Positions 48,639 to 57,879 of a stretch of 64,000 nt of DNA are shown here, one piece after another. Source of the DNA: Novosphingobium ovatum (GTDB taxonomy: Bacteria; Pseudomonadota; Alphaproteobacteria; Sphingomonadales; Sphingomonadaceae). The position numbers and the translations under genes were made by a program. Location: NCBI RefSeq assembly GCF_009909235.1, contig NZ_JAAAPO010000001.1:496001-560000 (forward strand). Reading direction: 5' to 3'. Position 1 is the stretch's first letter; each line of letters opens with the position of its first letter. A model generated the notes under the pieces. It saw only the letters and a list, made by a program, of their open reading frames with translations, was not told the DNA's origin and made no database searches.

Positions 48639-49949
48639 TCAGCCTGCGACCGCCGCCTTTTCCGCGCGATACAGCAGCCAGCCCAGCCACGCCGAAATGA
48701 GGCACATCCCTGCTGCCATCAGCAATTGCTGAACCGCCGAAATGCCCGCCGCCGACAGAGCCACCGCCAGCGCCGCGCCCACCACCATTGCGCCCGAGTT
48801 GACGATGTTGTTGGCAGCGATCGTGCGGGCGGTCTGCGATTTGTCGACAAAGGTCGTCAGGAAGGCATAGAGCGGCACGACGAACATGCCGCCTGCCACC
48901 GCGATCCCGCCCAGCGTGCCGACCAGCATCCACATTTGCGGGTGGTGGATAAAGCCTTGGATGTCCATCAACTGGCCACCGGGCAGCGCCTGCCAAAGCC
49001 CGCAGACATGTTCGAACGCGACGATGAAACAGCCCATTACCAGCACCGAAACCGGCGAATAGCGCGCCGAGACCTTGCCCCGCAGCAGCGCGTTGATCGA
49101 TACCGACCCCAGCGCCACCCCGATCGAGAAGATCACCAGAAACAGGCTGGCGACTTCCTTGCTGGCGCACAGCACGTTTTTGGCCAGCAGCGGGAATTCG
49201 ATGAACAACACCGCGCCGACCGTCCAGAAAAAGCTGATCGCCAGAATGGCCAGAAACACGCGGCGGTCATGCATGGTGTTGCGCACCAGTTGGACGGGCG
49301 CGCGCAGCAGGTGGTAATCCAGCGGTTCGGCGGCGATCACGGGCGGGGCCGCGGGCACCTGTCGCCCAGCGAAATAGCCGATCACCGCCACGCCCACGAC
49401 CAGGCCTGCGGCCCATTCCACCGGGACGAACCCGGCCAGAATCGTGCCTGCCAGAATCGCCAGATAGGTCCCCGCCTCCACCAGTCCGGTCCCTGCCAGC
49501 ACTTCTTCCTGTTTCAGGTGTTGCGGCAGGATGGCGTATTTGATCGGCCCGAAAAAGGTCGAATGCACCCCCATGCCCAGCAGCGCGGCCAGCATCAGCG
49601 GCATCGCCAAAGCGTGCACCAGAATGCCTTTCCAGGCCAGCAACAGCCCGGCAGCGCCCACGCTCATGATGCCGATTTCGGCCAGTTTGACGTAACGGAC
49701 GATCATCGCCTTGTCGCGCATGTCGGCCAATTGGCCCGCCAGCGCCGACAACAGGAAAAACGGCAGGATGAACACGCCCGACGCAACGCCGGAAAAGGTC
49801 GCCTCGTCCTTTTCGGAATTGAACACGCCATAGACCATGAAGAACACCATCGCGTTCTTGAACAGGTTGTCGTTGAACGCCCCCAGCGCCTGCGTCACGA
49901 ACAGCGGCAGGAAACGGCGCCGACGGAGCAGATGTGTCGATGTGGTCAT
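48639..49949 (-). CDS. MFS transporter, LplT-like (lysophospholipid) type
   Basis: A 436-residue polytopic membrane protein with about twelve helices. The N-terminus RRFLPLFVTQALGAFNDNLFKNAMVFF and the ILPQHLKQEEVLAGTGLVEAGTYLAIL region match the LplT-like major facilitator group, which flips lysophospholipids or is fused to acyltransferases in other bacteria. Here no acyltransferase domain is fused and none lies next to it. Divergent from pgsA, a phospholipid gene, which adds mild support. Confidence 0.82.
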   Translation of the reverse strand: MTTSTHLLRRRRFLPLFVTQALGAFNDNLFKNAMVFFMVYGVFNSEKDEATFSGVASGVFILPFFLLSALAGQLADMRDKAMIVRYVKLAEIGIMSVGAAGLLLAWKGILVHALAMPLMLAALLGMGVHSTFFGPIKYAILPQHLKQEEVLAGTGLVEAGTYLAILAGTILAGFVPVEWAAGLVVGVAVIGYFAGRQVPAAPPVIAAEPLDYHLLRAPVQLVRNTMHDRRVFLAILAISFFWTVGAVLFIEFPLLAKNVLCASKEVASLFLVIFSIGVALGSVSINALLRGKVSARYSPVSVLVMGCFIVAFEHVCGLWQALPGGQLMDIQGFIHHPQMWMLVGTLGGIAVAGGMFVVPLYAFLTTFVDKSQTARTIAANNIVNSGAMVVGAALAVALSAAGISAVQQLLMAAGMCLISAWLGWLLYRAEKAAVAG

Positions 49950-50092
49950 GTGTGTGCGCTTACCCTTTGGTGTCCGAGGGCTTGCGCCACCGGGCCTCTC
50001 TTGCGGGTTGTCCTAGCGTGTGAATTGTTACGGGCAAGAGGCATTCGCCGTGTCTTTTTCGCACAGCGATTAGGCGCTATGGCGATTCGGCC

Positions 50093-50686
50093 ATGCTGAC
50101 ATTGCCCAACCTGCTCACCCTGTCGCGAATCGTCACCGTTCCGGTTCTTGTCTGGCTTTTATGGTGGCCAGAATGGCGCCTTGGCTATCTGGTGGCCTTT
50201 GGCGTCTATTCGCTGATGGGGGTGACCGATTATTTCGACGGCTATCTGGCCCGCGCGCAAGGCGCCGTCAGCAAGCTGGGCGTGTTTCTGGACCCCATTG
50301 CCGACAAGATCATGGTCGCCGCCGTGATTCTGGTGCTGACCGCCAAGGGCGTGCTGACCGGCCCCTATGTGGATGAATTGCATGTGATTGCCGGGCTGAT
50401 CATCCTGTTGCGGGAAATCGCGGTATCGGGTCTGCGCGAATTTCTGGGCGGCATTCAGGTGTCGGTGCCGGTGTCCAAACTGGCCAAGTGGAAGACGACG
50501 TTCCAGATCATTTGCCTTGGCGCGCTGATTCTGGGGCAGGGGATGCCGTGGTGGACCCTGACGCTGGGTGGGTTCACGTTCAACCTGCCGCATACGGTGG
50601 GGCTGACCACGCTGTGGGCGGCGGCGGGTCTGACGCTGATCACCGGCTGGGATTACCTGCGGGTTGGTTTGAAACACATGGATTGA
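50093..50686 (+). CDS. pgsA: CDP-diacylglycerol--glycerol-3-phosphate 3-phosphatidyltransferase
   Basis: Makes phosphatidylglycerol-phosphate in the inner membrane. It has 197 residues with five or so hydrophobic segments. The CDP-alcohol phosphotransferase signature is complete: DYFDGYLARAQGAVSKLG then FLDPIADK (D-x2-DG-x2-AR-x8-G-x3-D-x3-D). The N-terminus NLLTLSRIVTVPVLVWLL is typical. Single gene; a small G+C hairpin (50687-50700) starts right at its end. Confidence 0.95.
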   Translation: MLTLPNLLTLSRIVTVPVLVWLLWWPEWRLGYLVAFGVYSLMGVTDYFDGYLARAQGAVSKLGVFLDPIADKIMVAAVILVLTAKGVLTGPYVDELHVIAGLIILLREIAVSGLREFLGGIQVSVPVSKLAKWKTTFQIICLGALILGQGMPWWTLTLGGFTFNLPHTVGLTTLWAAAGLTLITGWDYLRVGLKHMD

Positions 50687-51001
50687 GGGGGCGTTCCCCC
50701 CACCCCTTCCAGACGATTCATCCCGGCTGGATTCGGCGTCTGGCGGTAACGTCGATCTGCGTCACGCGGGGCTTGGGCGTTGCCGTGCATGGGCAGGAAT
50801 GCCTGCGCCCTGACCAAGTGCAGCTATGGCCTTGGCGTGTGGATTTTGTTGTCAATGACTACAATAAGGCGGCGTTATCGGCGCATCAACACGGCGCATC
50901 GTGCCTGCGCGCAAGGCGGCCAATAAAAAAGGCCCCCGGTGTGAACCGGGAGCCCTTTTTATGTCAGTGGCCAACCGTGTCAGCCGACCACGCGTCCCCG
51001 C
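50687..51001. other. Intergenic region pgsA to small exported gene
   Basis: 315 bases without a supported gene. It opens with a 5-bp G/C hairpin (50687-50691 and 50696-50700) that may end pgsA transcripts, and closes with the leftward terminator at 50925. The middle has an A+T-rich patch at 50845-50880 but nothing recognisable. Confidence 0.5.
50925..50961 (-). terminator. Leftward terminator of small exported gene
   Basis: An imperfect hairpin centred on GTGA: GGCCCCCGGT (50931-50940) pairs with ACCGGGAGCC (50945-50954) with two mismatched positions. A-run on the left (50925-50930) gives a U-tract on the minus strand; a T-run on the right gives some forward activity too. Confidence 0.65.
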
Positions 51002-51361
51002 TTAGCAGGTCGAGTTGGCGTAGTTGCACTGTTTGAAGGTATTGTTGATCGTCAGCCCCAAGGTGGTCGCCGACGATACTACGGTGAAGGCCGTGACGGG
51101 GTTGATGGGGGGCGGCGGCGACGGCTGCCCGACCAAGCTGCCTGCGCCCTTGGGCTTGAGCAAATCGGCATTGGAGCTCGAGACGGCGCAGGCGCGCTTG
51201 GCAGCGGCGGTCTTGGCCGCGGCTTCGCACCGGGCAACAGCCGCGACGGCGGCCAGATTGGTACGGGCGGTGGGCAGAGCCTGTGCCGAACGGGTATCGG
51301 AGGCAGCCCCCGGAACCGTCAGGCTCGACGCCGCCAAAGCGATCAGCAGATGAGTAGCCAT
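51002..51361 (-). CDS. Small exported protein, unknown
   Basis: A 119-residue protein with a signal peptide (LLIALAASSLTVPGAAS) and an Ala-rich helical mature part, then a proline spacer (GQPSPPPPINP) and a hydrophobic C-terminal segment (VTAFTVVSSATTLGLTI) ending in a Cys pair (KQCNYANSTC). A GGAG lies 8 nt before the ATG, and a leftward terminator follows at 50925, both supporting a real gene. No family recognised. Confidence 0.65.
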   Translation of the reverse strand: MATHLLIALAASSLTVPGAASDTRSAQALPTARTNLAAVAAVARCEAAAKTAAAKRACAVSSSNADLLKPKGAGSLVGQPSPPPPINPVTAFTVVSSATTLGLTINNTFKQCNYANSTC

Positions 51362-51766
51362 GAGGATGTCTCCATGAATTGATGGATCAGTACATACACG
51401 TATTTGCGTGCTCCCGTCTATATGGAGAACGTAAATTTTTCCGCAGATGCGAGAGGTTTTTTGGTGTGCAAGGCGGGTGAGATGGCACCTGTTTGGTAAT
51501 TCATGGGCGTGAATTGCGCCGGATGTCGCTGTCGTGGTGGCCGTTCGGGGTATTCAGGTATTTGAATGAAAATGGTTCTTTGGTTGTTGGCCATCCATGC
51601 CGGCCGCCGGTGAGGGGCATCCGGGCAATTGCCGCATGATAGGGGCATTGTCGTGCGGCAATGGGCCGTCACGCGGGCGTGACAAGGCGCGGTGCCTAGC
51701 GTCTTGGCTGAATGGGTTCGTAATTTGCTTAGTGAGCAACCGTATTGGTGGTTTTTGGTGCGGCGC
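51362..51766. other. Intergenic region downstream of the che operon
   Basis: 405 bases with no supported gene; comparatively A+T-rich. It holds two inverted repeats: a 9-bp one with a 17-nt loop (51628-51636 and 51654-51662) and a 7-bp one with a 2-nt loop (51668-51674 and 51677-51683). Either may end the leftward chemotaxis operon about 85-140 nt past its last stop codon. The promoter of the small exported gene should lie near 51370-51460. Confidence 0.5.
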
Positions 51767-53530
51767 TCAGAACAGACCGTCCTCGTCGGTGTCCGCGTCG
51801 GCATCATTAGAATCAAACAGGCCATCCTCGTCCGCCGCCGTTGCGTTGGCGGGGGCCCACTTGCTGGCCAGGACGGGCGCCGCCAGCCCCATGCCCGGCG
51901 GGCAGAACCGGGCGTGTACCTCGCGCTCGGCGGCCATGGTGTAAAGCGCGCTGATCCGGGTCAGCGCCTGCCGCAGCCAGTCGCAGGCGCCATCCTGGTC
52001 CAAAGCGGCGGGGGCCGCGTCGATGGCTTGGCTCAACTGGGCCAATTGCCCGCCCAGCGACAGGTCCTGCGCGACGCCATCGGTCGCCACGTCCAGTTCC
52101 TCCAGCAGCGCGCGGGTGCGTGCGCCCTGCGCGTCCATCGACTGGTTGCCGCGCTCGACGGCGGCGCGCACCACCTGCAAGGCTTCGGCCAGCACCACGC
52201 CCAGATCCGTGTTCAGGCTGGTTTCGTCGCGCAGCCGCAAATGGTCGTTCAACATGCCGAATTCGGCGATCGCGCCGTCGATGTTGTTGGCGATTTCTTG
52301 TAATACTTTGGCCTGTTGCGCGACTTCGACGGCGATGACGGCCACGGCTTGCCCTGCCTCGCGCTCGCGGCGGCACAGCAGGCGGGTGTTGATGGCGATT
52401 TCTTTGACGTCGCGCACGATCTGGTCGATGCTTTCCAGGCGCAGGCGCAGGTCCTCGATGCCTTCGCCGATACATTGCGCCATTTCACCCGACCGCGCCA
52501 CGCTGGCGCGCAGGTCGCCGGTCATGCGGTCGATGTCGACGATGCGGCCTTCCAGATCGCGCAGCGCCTCGCCGCCTTCGGCCCCTTTGGTCAGCCCCGC
52601 GCCACTGCGCGCCAGTTGGGCCAGGTCGGCGCTGGTGCGGGTCAGCCGTTCCAGCGATCCGGTCAATTGCCGCGCCTGTTCGGTGTAATCGCGCCCGGCC
52701 ATGGCGATCTGCGCCGAAATCAGCGCGGCCACCCGCGCGGCCGATGCCATGCCCGCAGGCGCCCCGCGCAGCACGTCAATCGCGCCCACTGCGTGTTCGA
52801 TGCGTTGGCGGGTGCTGTCGGCCACCTGAATGGCGGTCAACACGCCGCCCACGGCCATTTCGACATCGCGGGTGATGCGCATCAAGGCCGCCGCGCTACC
52901 TGACACGCGCTCGACATGCGCGCCCAGCCGGTCGGCGCAGCGCTGGATGTGGACGGGCACGCCATCGCTGCCCGATGATTGGCTGGCCAGCAGGTTGGCG
53001 TCCACCTTGCGCACCTGGGCGACGCTGGCGGTGATCGCGCTCAGGCGCTTGGCGAATTGGGACAATTCAGCCTCGCCGATTTTCAACCGGCTGCTCATGT
53101 CATCGACAAAGATGCGGAAATTGCCGCCAGCCCCGGCGATTTTGATGTTCATGCCATAGATGCCCAGCATCACGAGCATCTTTTGGATATCGGCCACCTG
53201 TCCGCGCAACTGGGTCGAGATCGTCGCCACCCGGCCCAGATCGGCATCGCGCGCGCGCAGGGCGGTGGGCATTTGCGCCAATTGCTCTGCCGCGTTGCGC
53301 AGATGCGACACTGCCGCCCCGGCCTGTGTGGGGGACAGGGCTTCGGCGGTTTCCTCCAGCCCCGAGAGCAGGGTGCGGATGCTGTCGACCGAGCGGGCCA
53401 GCGCCTCACCGCTGTGGACGAAACGCTGGTCCAGACCGGCGGCGATCTGCGCCAGTTGCGTGCGTGCATCGCCCAGCGCCAGTTGCGGCTCGTCGTCAAA
53501 GGCGGTGTAGGGCAGGGGGAGAGAGGCCAT
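51767..53530 (-). CDS. Soluble MCP-like coiled-coil protein with aberrant signalling tip
   Basis: A 587-residue protein with no membrane segment or signal peptide, almost wholly helical, last gene of the che operon. Around residue 370-415 it resembles the receptor signalling hairpin: EIAINTRLL, then CRREREAGQAVAVIAVEVAQ, where normal receptors have [28 protein letters not shown]. The best alignment by eye leaves a gap of seven residues, one heptad, at the very tip that contacts CheA and CheW. The C-terminus is an acidic tail with DEDGLF twice (ends SNDADADTDEDGLF). It starts with a TGATG overlap with the cheB stop, so it is translationally coupled. It may be an unusual receptor, a CheW/CheA modulator or a scaffold; its role is unknown. 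Confidence 0.8.
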   Translation of the reverse strand: MASLPLPYTAFDDEPQLALGDARTQLAQIAAGLDQRFVHSGEALARSVDSIRTLLSGLEETAEALSPTQAGAAVSHLRNAAEQLAQMPTALRARDADLGRVATISTQLRGQVADIQKMLVMLGIYGMNIKIAGAGGNFRIFVDDMSSRLKIGEAELSQFAKRLSAITASVAQVRKVDANLLASQSSGSDGVPVHIQRCADRLGAHVERVSGSAAALMRITRDVEMAVGGVLTAIQVADSTRQRIEHAVGAIDVLRGAPAGMASAARVAALISAQIAMAGRDYTEQARQLTGSLERLTRTSADLAQLARSGAGLTKGAEGGEALRDLEGRIVDIDRMTGDLRASVARSGEMAQCIGEGIEDLRLRLESIDQIVRDVKEIAINTRLLCRREREAGQAVAVIAVEVAQQAKVLQEIANNIDGAIAEFGMLNDHLRLRDETSLNTDLGVVLAEALQVVRAAVERGNQSMDAQGARTRALLEELDVATDGVAQDLSLGGQLAQLSQAIDAAPAALDQDGACDWLRQALTRISALYTMAAEREVHARFCPPGMGLAAPVLASKWAPANATAADEDGLFDSNDADADTDEDGLF

Positions 53531-54600
53531 CAGCGGTTCGCCATCAACAAGAGGTCGCGCGCGATGTGCGACAAGGGAGAGATTTTCTCGGCAGCACCGG
53601 CCGCGATTGCCTCGCGCGGCATGCCAAACACGACACAACTGGCCTCGTCCTGCGCGATGGTGCGCGCGCCGGCCTGCCGCATTTCCAGCAAGCCCTTGGC
53701 GCCATCATCGCCCATGCCGGTCATGATCACGCCCACAGCATTGGCCCCGGCATTGCGCGCGGCCGACCGGAACAGCACATCGACCGAGGGGCGGTGGCGC
53801 GAGACCAGCGGCCCTTCCTTGACCGAGACGACATAGCGCGCGCCCTGGCGTTCCAGCATGGTGTGGCGCAATCCGCCCGGCGCGATCAGCACATGGCCGC
53901 GCATCACCGTGTCGCCGTCCTCGGCTTCCTTGACGTCCACCTCGCACAAATCGTTCAGGCGGCGGGCAAAGGCGCGGGTAAAGCTTTCGGGCATGTGCTG
54001 GACCACGACGATGCCGGGGCTGTTGGCGGGCAGCGCCTCCAGCACCTCGCGCAGGGCCTCGGTGCCGCCGGTGCTGGCGCCGATGCACACGACCATTTCG
54101 GTGGTGCGGCTCATCGCGCGGCCGGTGGGCGGAGGCAGCACCGCGTCGGCCGACAGCTTGGGCGGGGGCGTGCGGATTTCGTGGTGCGGGCGGCTGCGCG
54201 GGCGGGCGCGGGCGGCGGCGCGCACGGTGTCGCGGATGCGCTGGTGCGCCTCCATCAACGAATCAGCCACCCCCATGCGCGGTTTCAGGATGATGTCCAC
54301 CGCGCCCGCTTCCAGCGCCTGAAACAGCGTCTCGGTGCCCTCTTCTACTAAAGAGGAACACATCACCACCGGGACCGGGCATTGCGCCATCAGTTTGCGC
54401 AGGAAGGTGATGCCGTCCATGCGGGGCATTTCCACGTCCAGCGTGATGACATCGGGCACGCGGTCGCGGATCAGCCGGGCGGCAACGATCGGGTCGCTGG
54501 CGGTTTGGACGTCAAAGTCGGGATCGGCGCTCAGGATGGTGGTCATCGCCTGGCGCACGCTGGCGCTGTCGTCGATTACCAGGGCATGGATACGTGCCAT
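53530..54600 (-). CDS. cheB: Chemotaxis protein-glutamate methylesterase CheB
   Basis: Demethylates and deamidates receptor glutamates when phosphorylated by CheA. It has 356 residues: receiver domain with DD at 10-11 and phosphoacceptor Asp55 ([12 protein letters not shown]), linker, then methylesterase domain with the catalytic triad Ser in [12 protein letters not shown], His in VVVQHMP and Asp in [12 protein letters not shown]. It follows cheR at 14 nt, and its stop overlaps the next gene by one base. Confidence 0.97.
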   Translation of the reverse strand: MARIHALVIDDSASVRQAMTTILSADPDFDVQTASDPIVAARLIRDRVPDVITLDVEMPRMDGITFLRKLMAQCPVPVVMCSSLVEEGTETLFQALEAGAVDIILKPRMGVADSLMEAHQRIRDTVRAAARARPRSRPHHEIRTPPPKLSADAVLPPPTGRAMSRTTEMVVCIGASTGGTEALREVLEALPANSPGIVVVQHMPESFTRAFARRLNDLCEVDVKEAEDGDTVMRGHVLIAPGGLRHTMLERQGARYVVSVKEGPLVSRHRPSVDVLFRSAARNAGANAVGVIMTGMGDDGAKGLLEMRQAGARTIAQDEASCVVFGMPREAIAAGAAEKISPLSHIARDLLLMANR

Positions 54601-54614
54601 CTGTTCCCCCTCCC

Positions 54615-55490
54615 TTATGGCCGCTGGTACACGGTATTGCCCAGCGCGGTCAGGCCAACGCCTTCACCGGCGGCCGATTCCGCGTGGCCCAGAAACAGAT
54701 AGCCGCCCGGACGCAGGCATTGCGCCAATTGCGAAACGACCTTGCGTTGGGTGGCTTTGTCGAAATAGATCAGGACGTTGCGGCACATGATGATGTCCAT
54801 GGGATCACCCACCGGATAGGCCGCGTCGCACAGGTTCAGCCGGGCAAACCCCACCGCCGCGCGCAGATCGGCAATCACCCGCCCCTCCTGCCGCTTGGGC
54901 GCCGAGGCCTTGAGCACATAGCGCTGGCGCAGGGCCACCGGCACGTCCTGCAACATCTGCCAGGGATAGACCCCGCGCCGGGCGGTCTCCAGCACATCGG
55001 TGTCGATGTCGGTGGCCAGCAGGCCAAAATTGGGCCCGCCATGCGTTTCGGCAAACTGGTCCAGCACCATCGCCAGCGTATAGGGTTCCGCCCCCGTCGA
55101 GCACGCCGCGCTCCACACCCGCACCGCCTGTTGCCCGCGTGCCAGAAAATCGGGCAGGACAACTTCGCGGATGAAGTCGAAATGGGCCGGCTCGCGAAAG
55201 AAATCGGTCTTGTTGGTGGTGACGGCATTGATCAAATGCGTCATCTCGCCGTTTGCCCGCCCTTCGCCAAAGGCCCAATCTGTGTAATCGTCCAGTGTTT
55301 CATGGCCGGTTTCACGTATACGACGGCGCAGGCGGCCCTCCAGCAGGGTTTGTTTGGAATGCGGCATCAGGATGCCCGCCTGGCTGCGGATAAAGTCGGA
55401 CAGACGTTCGAAATTCGCTGGCGAAAGGCCCGGCATGGCTTCGCCGCCGGGATCGGCAATGTTGATCGAAAGGGGGGCGTTACGTGCCAT
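54615..55490 (-). CDS. cheR: Chemotaxis receptor methyltransferase CheR
   Basis: Transfers methyl groups from S-adenosylmethionine to receptor glutamates. It has 291 residues: N-terminal helical domain ([28 protein letters not shown]), then the methyltransferase domain with [17 protein letters not shown] (SAM loop), [12 protein letters not shown], and [10 protein letters not shown]. The ATG at 55490 overlaps the cheW stop by one base, which fixes the start over a much longer open frame. Confidence 0.97.
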   Translation of the reverse strand: MARNAPLSINIADPGGEAMPGLSPANFERLSDFIRSQAGILMPHSKQTLLEGRLRRRIRETGHETLDDYTDWAFGEGRANGEMTHLINAVTTNKTDFFREPAHFDFIREVVLPDFLARGQQAVRVWSAACSTGAEPYTLAMVLDQFAETHGGPNFGLLATDIDTDVLETARRGVYPWQMLQDVPVALRQRYVLKASAPKRQEGRVIADLRAAVGFARLNLCDAAYPVGDPMDIIMCRNVLIYFDKATQRKVVSQLAQCLRPGGYLFLGHAESAAGEGVGLTALGNTVYQRP

Positions 55491-56017
55491 CAGTGCGTAG
55501 CCGCCGAATCGTTGTGCGCCAAAATCGGCAAATCGGACCCGTCGCCAAAGATCGCGCCCGCATCCAGCAGCACGACAAAGCCGCTGTCGCGCCGCATCAC
55601 CGCGCGGGCATAATCGGCCTGCCAGCGGCTGCCGACTTCGGGCAGGCGCTCGATCACGGCGGGGGCAAAGTCGCAGACATCCACCACCCGGTCGACCAGC
55701 AACGCCACCGGCACGGGCGCGCCGGTCCCGCCCTGCGGCAGGTCGATCACCAGCACGCGGGTGGCCAGCGTGACCTCTGTCAGGCCCAGCCCCAGCCGCA
55801 GCCCCAGATCGATCACCGGCATGGATGTCCCGCGCACATCGATGATCCCCAGCACCCATTCGGGCGCGCCGGGCATGCGAAAGGCGGGCGTATGGTCCAG
55901 GATTTCGCGCACCATGGTCACCGGCAGGGCAAAGCTTTCGGCGCGCAGGCCGAAAACCACAGCCTGAACTCCGGCCTGTGTGGCGTTGTCAAAATGGGCG
56001 TGTGTGGTCGCGTTCAT
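55490..56017 (-). CDS. cheW: Chemotaxis coupling protein CheW (second copy)
   Basis: A 175-residue adaptor linking receptors to CheA. The CheW fold is visible: [46 protein letters not shown] and [11 protein letters not shown]. The start overlaps the stop of the upstream MCP gene as ATGA, and the stop overlaps cheR, so levels of MCP, CheW and CheR are tied together. A second CheW is at 59758. Confidence 0.95.
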   Translation of the reverse strand: MNATTHAHFDNATQAGVQAVVFGLRAESFALPVTMVREILDHTPAFRMPGAPEWVLGIIDVRGTSMPVIDLGLRLGLGLTEVTLATRVLVIDLPQGGTGAPVPVALLVDRVVDVCDFAPAVIERLPEVGSRWQADYARAVMRRDSGFVVLLDAGAIFGDGSDLPILAHNDSAATH

Positions 56018-57738
56018 GCCACTTTCCCGAATTCGGCGTCCTCGGCATCGGGGCCGCCGGTGCTAAGATCCAATGCAAAGCCGCGCACGCGGGCCTGTTG
56101 ATCCGCGATCGAGCCGCTGCGTGCGGTGGAGAACGTGGCGCGCGCGGGCTTGCGGCGGGCGGGCGCTGCGGTGCGGACAGGGCCCTCGGCCGCGCGCCGG
56201 GCGGGCGCGGGAGCGCTGTTCCAGGCGGGCGTGCCGTGCTGGTTGCTGTCAATGCGGAAGAAGCTGATATTGTGCTGCAACTGTTCGGAACGGTCGGACA
56301 GCGCCTCGGAGGTGGTGGACACCTGTTCGGACGCGGCCGAGTTCTGCTGCGTCACCGCGTCCAGTTGCTGGATCGCCTGATTGATCTGGGCCGCGCCGAT
56401 GTCCTGTTCGCGGCAGGCGGCGCTGATTTCCGACACCAGTTCGGCGGTGCGGCGAATGTCGGGCACCAGGCGGGTCAGCATTTCGCCCGCATCGGTCGCG
56501 GCGGCAACGGTGCTGGCCGATACGGCGCTGATTTCGGCGGCCGCGCTCTGGCTGCGTTCGGCCAGTTTGCGCACTTCGCTGGCCACCACGGCAAAGCCCT
56601 TGCCATGCTCGCCGGCCCGCGCCGCCTCGACGGCCGCGTTCAGCGCCAGCAGGTCGGTCTGACGGGCGATTTCCTGCACGATGCCGATCTTTTCGGCAAT
56701 GGTGCGCATGGCGCTGACGGCGTTCTGCACCGCGTTCCCGCTGTTTTCCGCGTCGCGCGCCGACTGGCGGGCGATTTTTTCGGTTTGCGCGGCATTGTCG
56801 GCGTTCTGCTTGATGTTGGCGGCCATCTCCTCCATCGAGGCGCTGGCTTCCTCGGCGCTGGCGGCCTGTTCGGTGGCGCCCTGCGACATCTGGGTCGCGG
56901 TGGCCGACAATTGGTGGCTGCCGGCGGCCACATGCTGGGCCACATTGGCCGTTGTGCCCAACACATCGCGCAGGCGCAGCGTCATCTCGTGGATCTTGTT
57001 CATCACCTCGCCGATTTCATCGTCGCGCGGCGTGGCCACATCCTGTGTCAGATCACCATTGGCCACCGTGTCGACCGCGTGGATCACATCATGCAGCGGG
57101 TTGACCGCCAGGCGGCGCATGAACATCACCAGCCCGATCACCATCGCCGGGATCAACAAAGCCATGACCGCCAGGAACCCGACCACCAGGGTCAGCGTCG
57201 AGGAGGCATTGGCCTCGATCTCGCCCTTGCGGCGATTGGCCAGCGTGGTCATCGCGTCGATCTGCTGGCGCTGGGTGGTGTACAGCTTTTCCAGCCGGTC
57301 GAAACTGGCGCGCATGGCGGCGCGGTCGCCCTTTTGCGCGGCGGGCAGCAGGCTGGTGTCGACTTCCTGCCAATATTGGTTGGCGGTAGCGACCGACTGG
57401 CTTTCGGCCTGGGTCAGGATATCCTGATCCAGCGCCGAGTTTTTCCAGCCTTGCGCGCCATCGCGGAACTGCTTTTCCAACCGGGCGAATTCATCGCGGT
57501 GGAAGGCATAGTCGTCCGGCCCGACCAGCAGCGAGGCCGCGTTCATCTGTGGTTCGACCAGATATTGCGAGGGCGGCAGAATATCGGCGATATACAGGTT
57601 GATCAGGTCGCTGCGGGCCTGCAACGGGCCGCCGATGCGGATGCGGTTCAGGCCAAAGCCGGAAATCACCATCGTCAGCAGGATCGCCGCGACCACCACG
57701 GCGCCCCCAATGGCACTTTTTTTCTTTATGCTCATCAT
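56014..57738 (-). CDS. Methyl-accepting chemotaxis protein (operon copy 1)
   Basis: A 574-residue receptor: short cytoplasmic start (MMSIKKK), TM1 (about 8-28), a periplasmic four-helix-type sensor (about 30-180), TM2 (about 183-208), HAMP, and a complete signalling domain with tip [19 protein letters not shown]. After a Pro/Ala/Arg-rich linker it ends in a tail RGFALDL...GGPDAED.EFGKVA shared with the neighbouring receptor but not a CheR/CheB pentapeptide. Two adjacent ATG codons (57738, 57735) are possible. It is separated from the other MCP by 141 nt without a gene. Confidence 0.95.
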   Translation of the reverse strand: MMSIKKKSAIGGAVVVAAILLTMVISGFGLNRIRIGGPLQARSDLINLYIADILPPSQYLVEPQMNAASLLVGPDDYAFHRDEFARLEKQFRDGAQGWKNSALDQDILTQAESQSVATANQYWQEVDTSLLPAAQKGDRAAMRASFDRLEKLYTTQRQQIDAMTTLANRRKGEIEANASSTLTLVVGFLAVMALLIPAMVIGLVMFMRRLAVNPLHDVIHAVDTVANGDLTQDVATPRDDEIGEVMNKIHEMTLRLRDVLGTTANVAQHVAAGSHQLSATATQMSQGATEQAASAEEASASMEEMAANIKQNADNAAQTEKIARQSARDAENSGNAVQNAVSAMRTIAEKIGIVQEIARQTDLLALNAAVEAARAGEHGKGFAVVASEVRKLAERSQSAAAEISAVSASTVAAATDAGEMLTRLVPDIRRTAELVSEISAACREQDIGAAQINQAIQQLDAVTQQNSAASEQVSTTSEALSDRSEQLQHNISFFRIDSNQHGTPAWNSAPAPARRAAEGPVRTAAPARRKPARATFSTARSGSIADQQARVRGFALDLSTGGPDAEDAEFGKVA

Positions 57739-57879
57739 GGGCAATAACTTTCCAGTGCGGGCCGCCAGCACCATCACTGGGCGGTGGCTGATCTGTCGCG
57801 CTTGTCAGGAGAGCATGGCACAGAGGCTTCAAGGCTTGCCCCATGCCCTCCTAGGCAACAGTGCGTATTTGGAGCGGGA

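Noticed and set aside
51418..51825. A 135-codon minus-strand frame in the gap below the che operon
   Set aside because: It overlaps the end of the soluble MCP-like gene in another frame, has mixed composition and no ribosome site; treated as non-coding.
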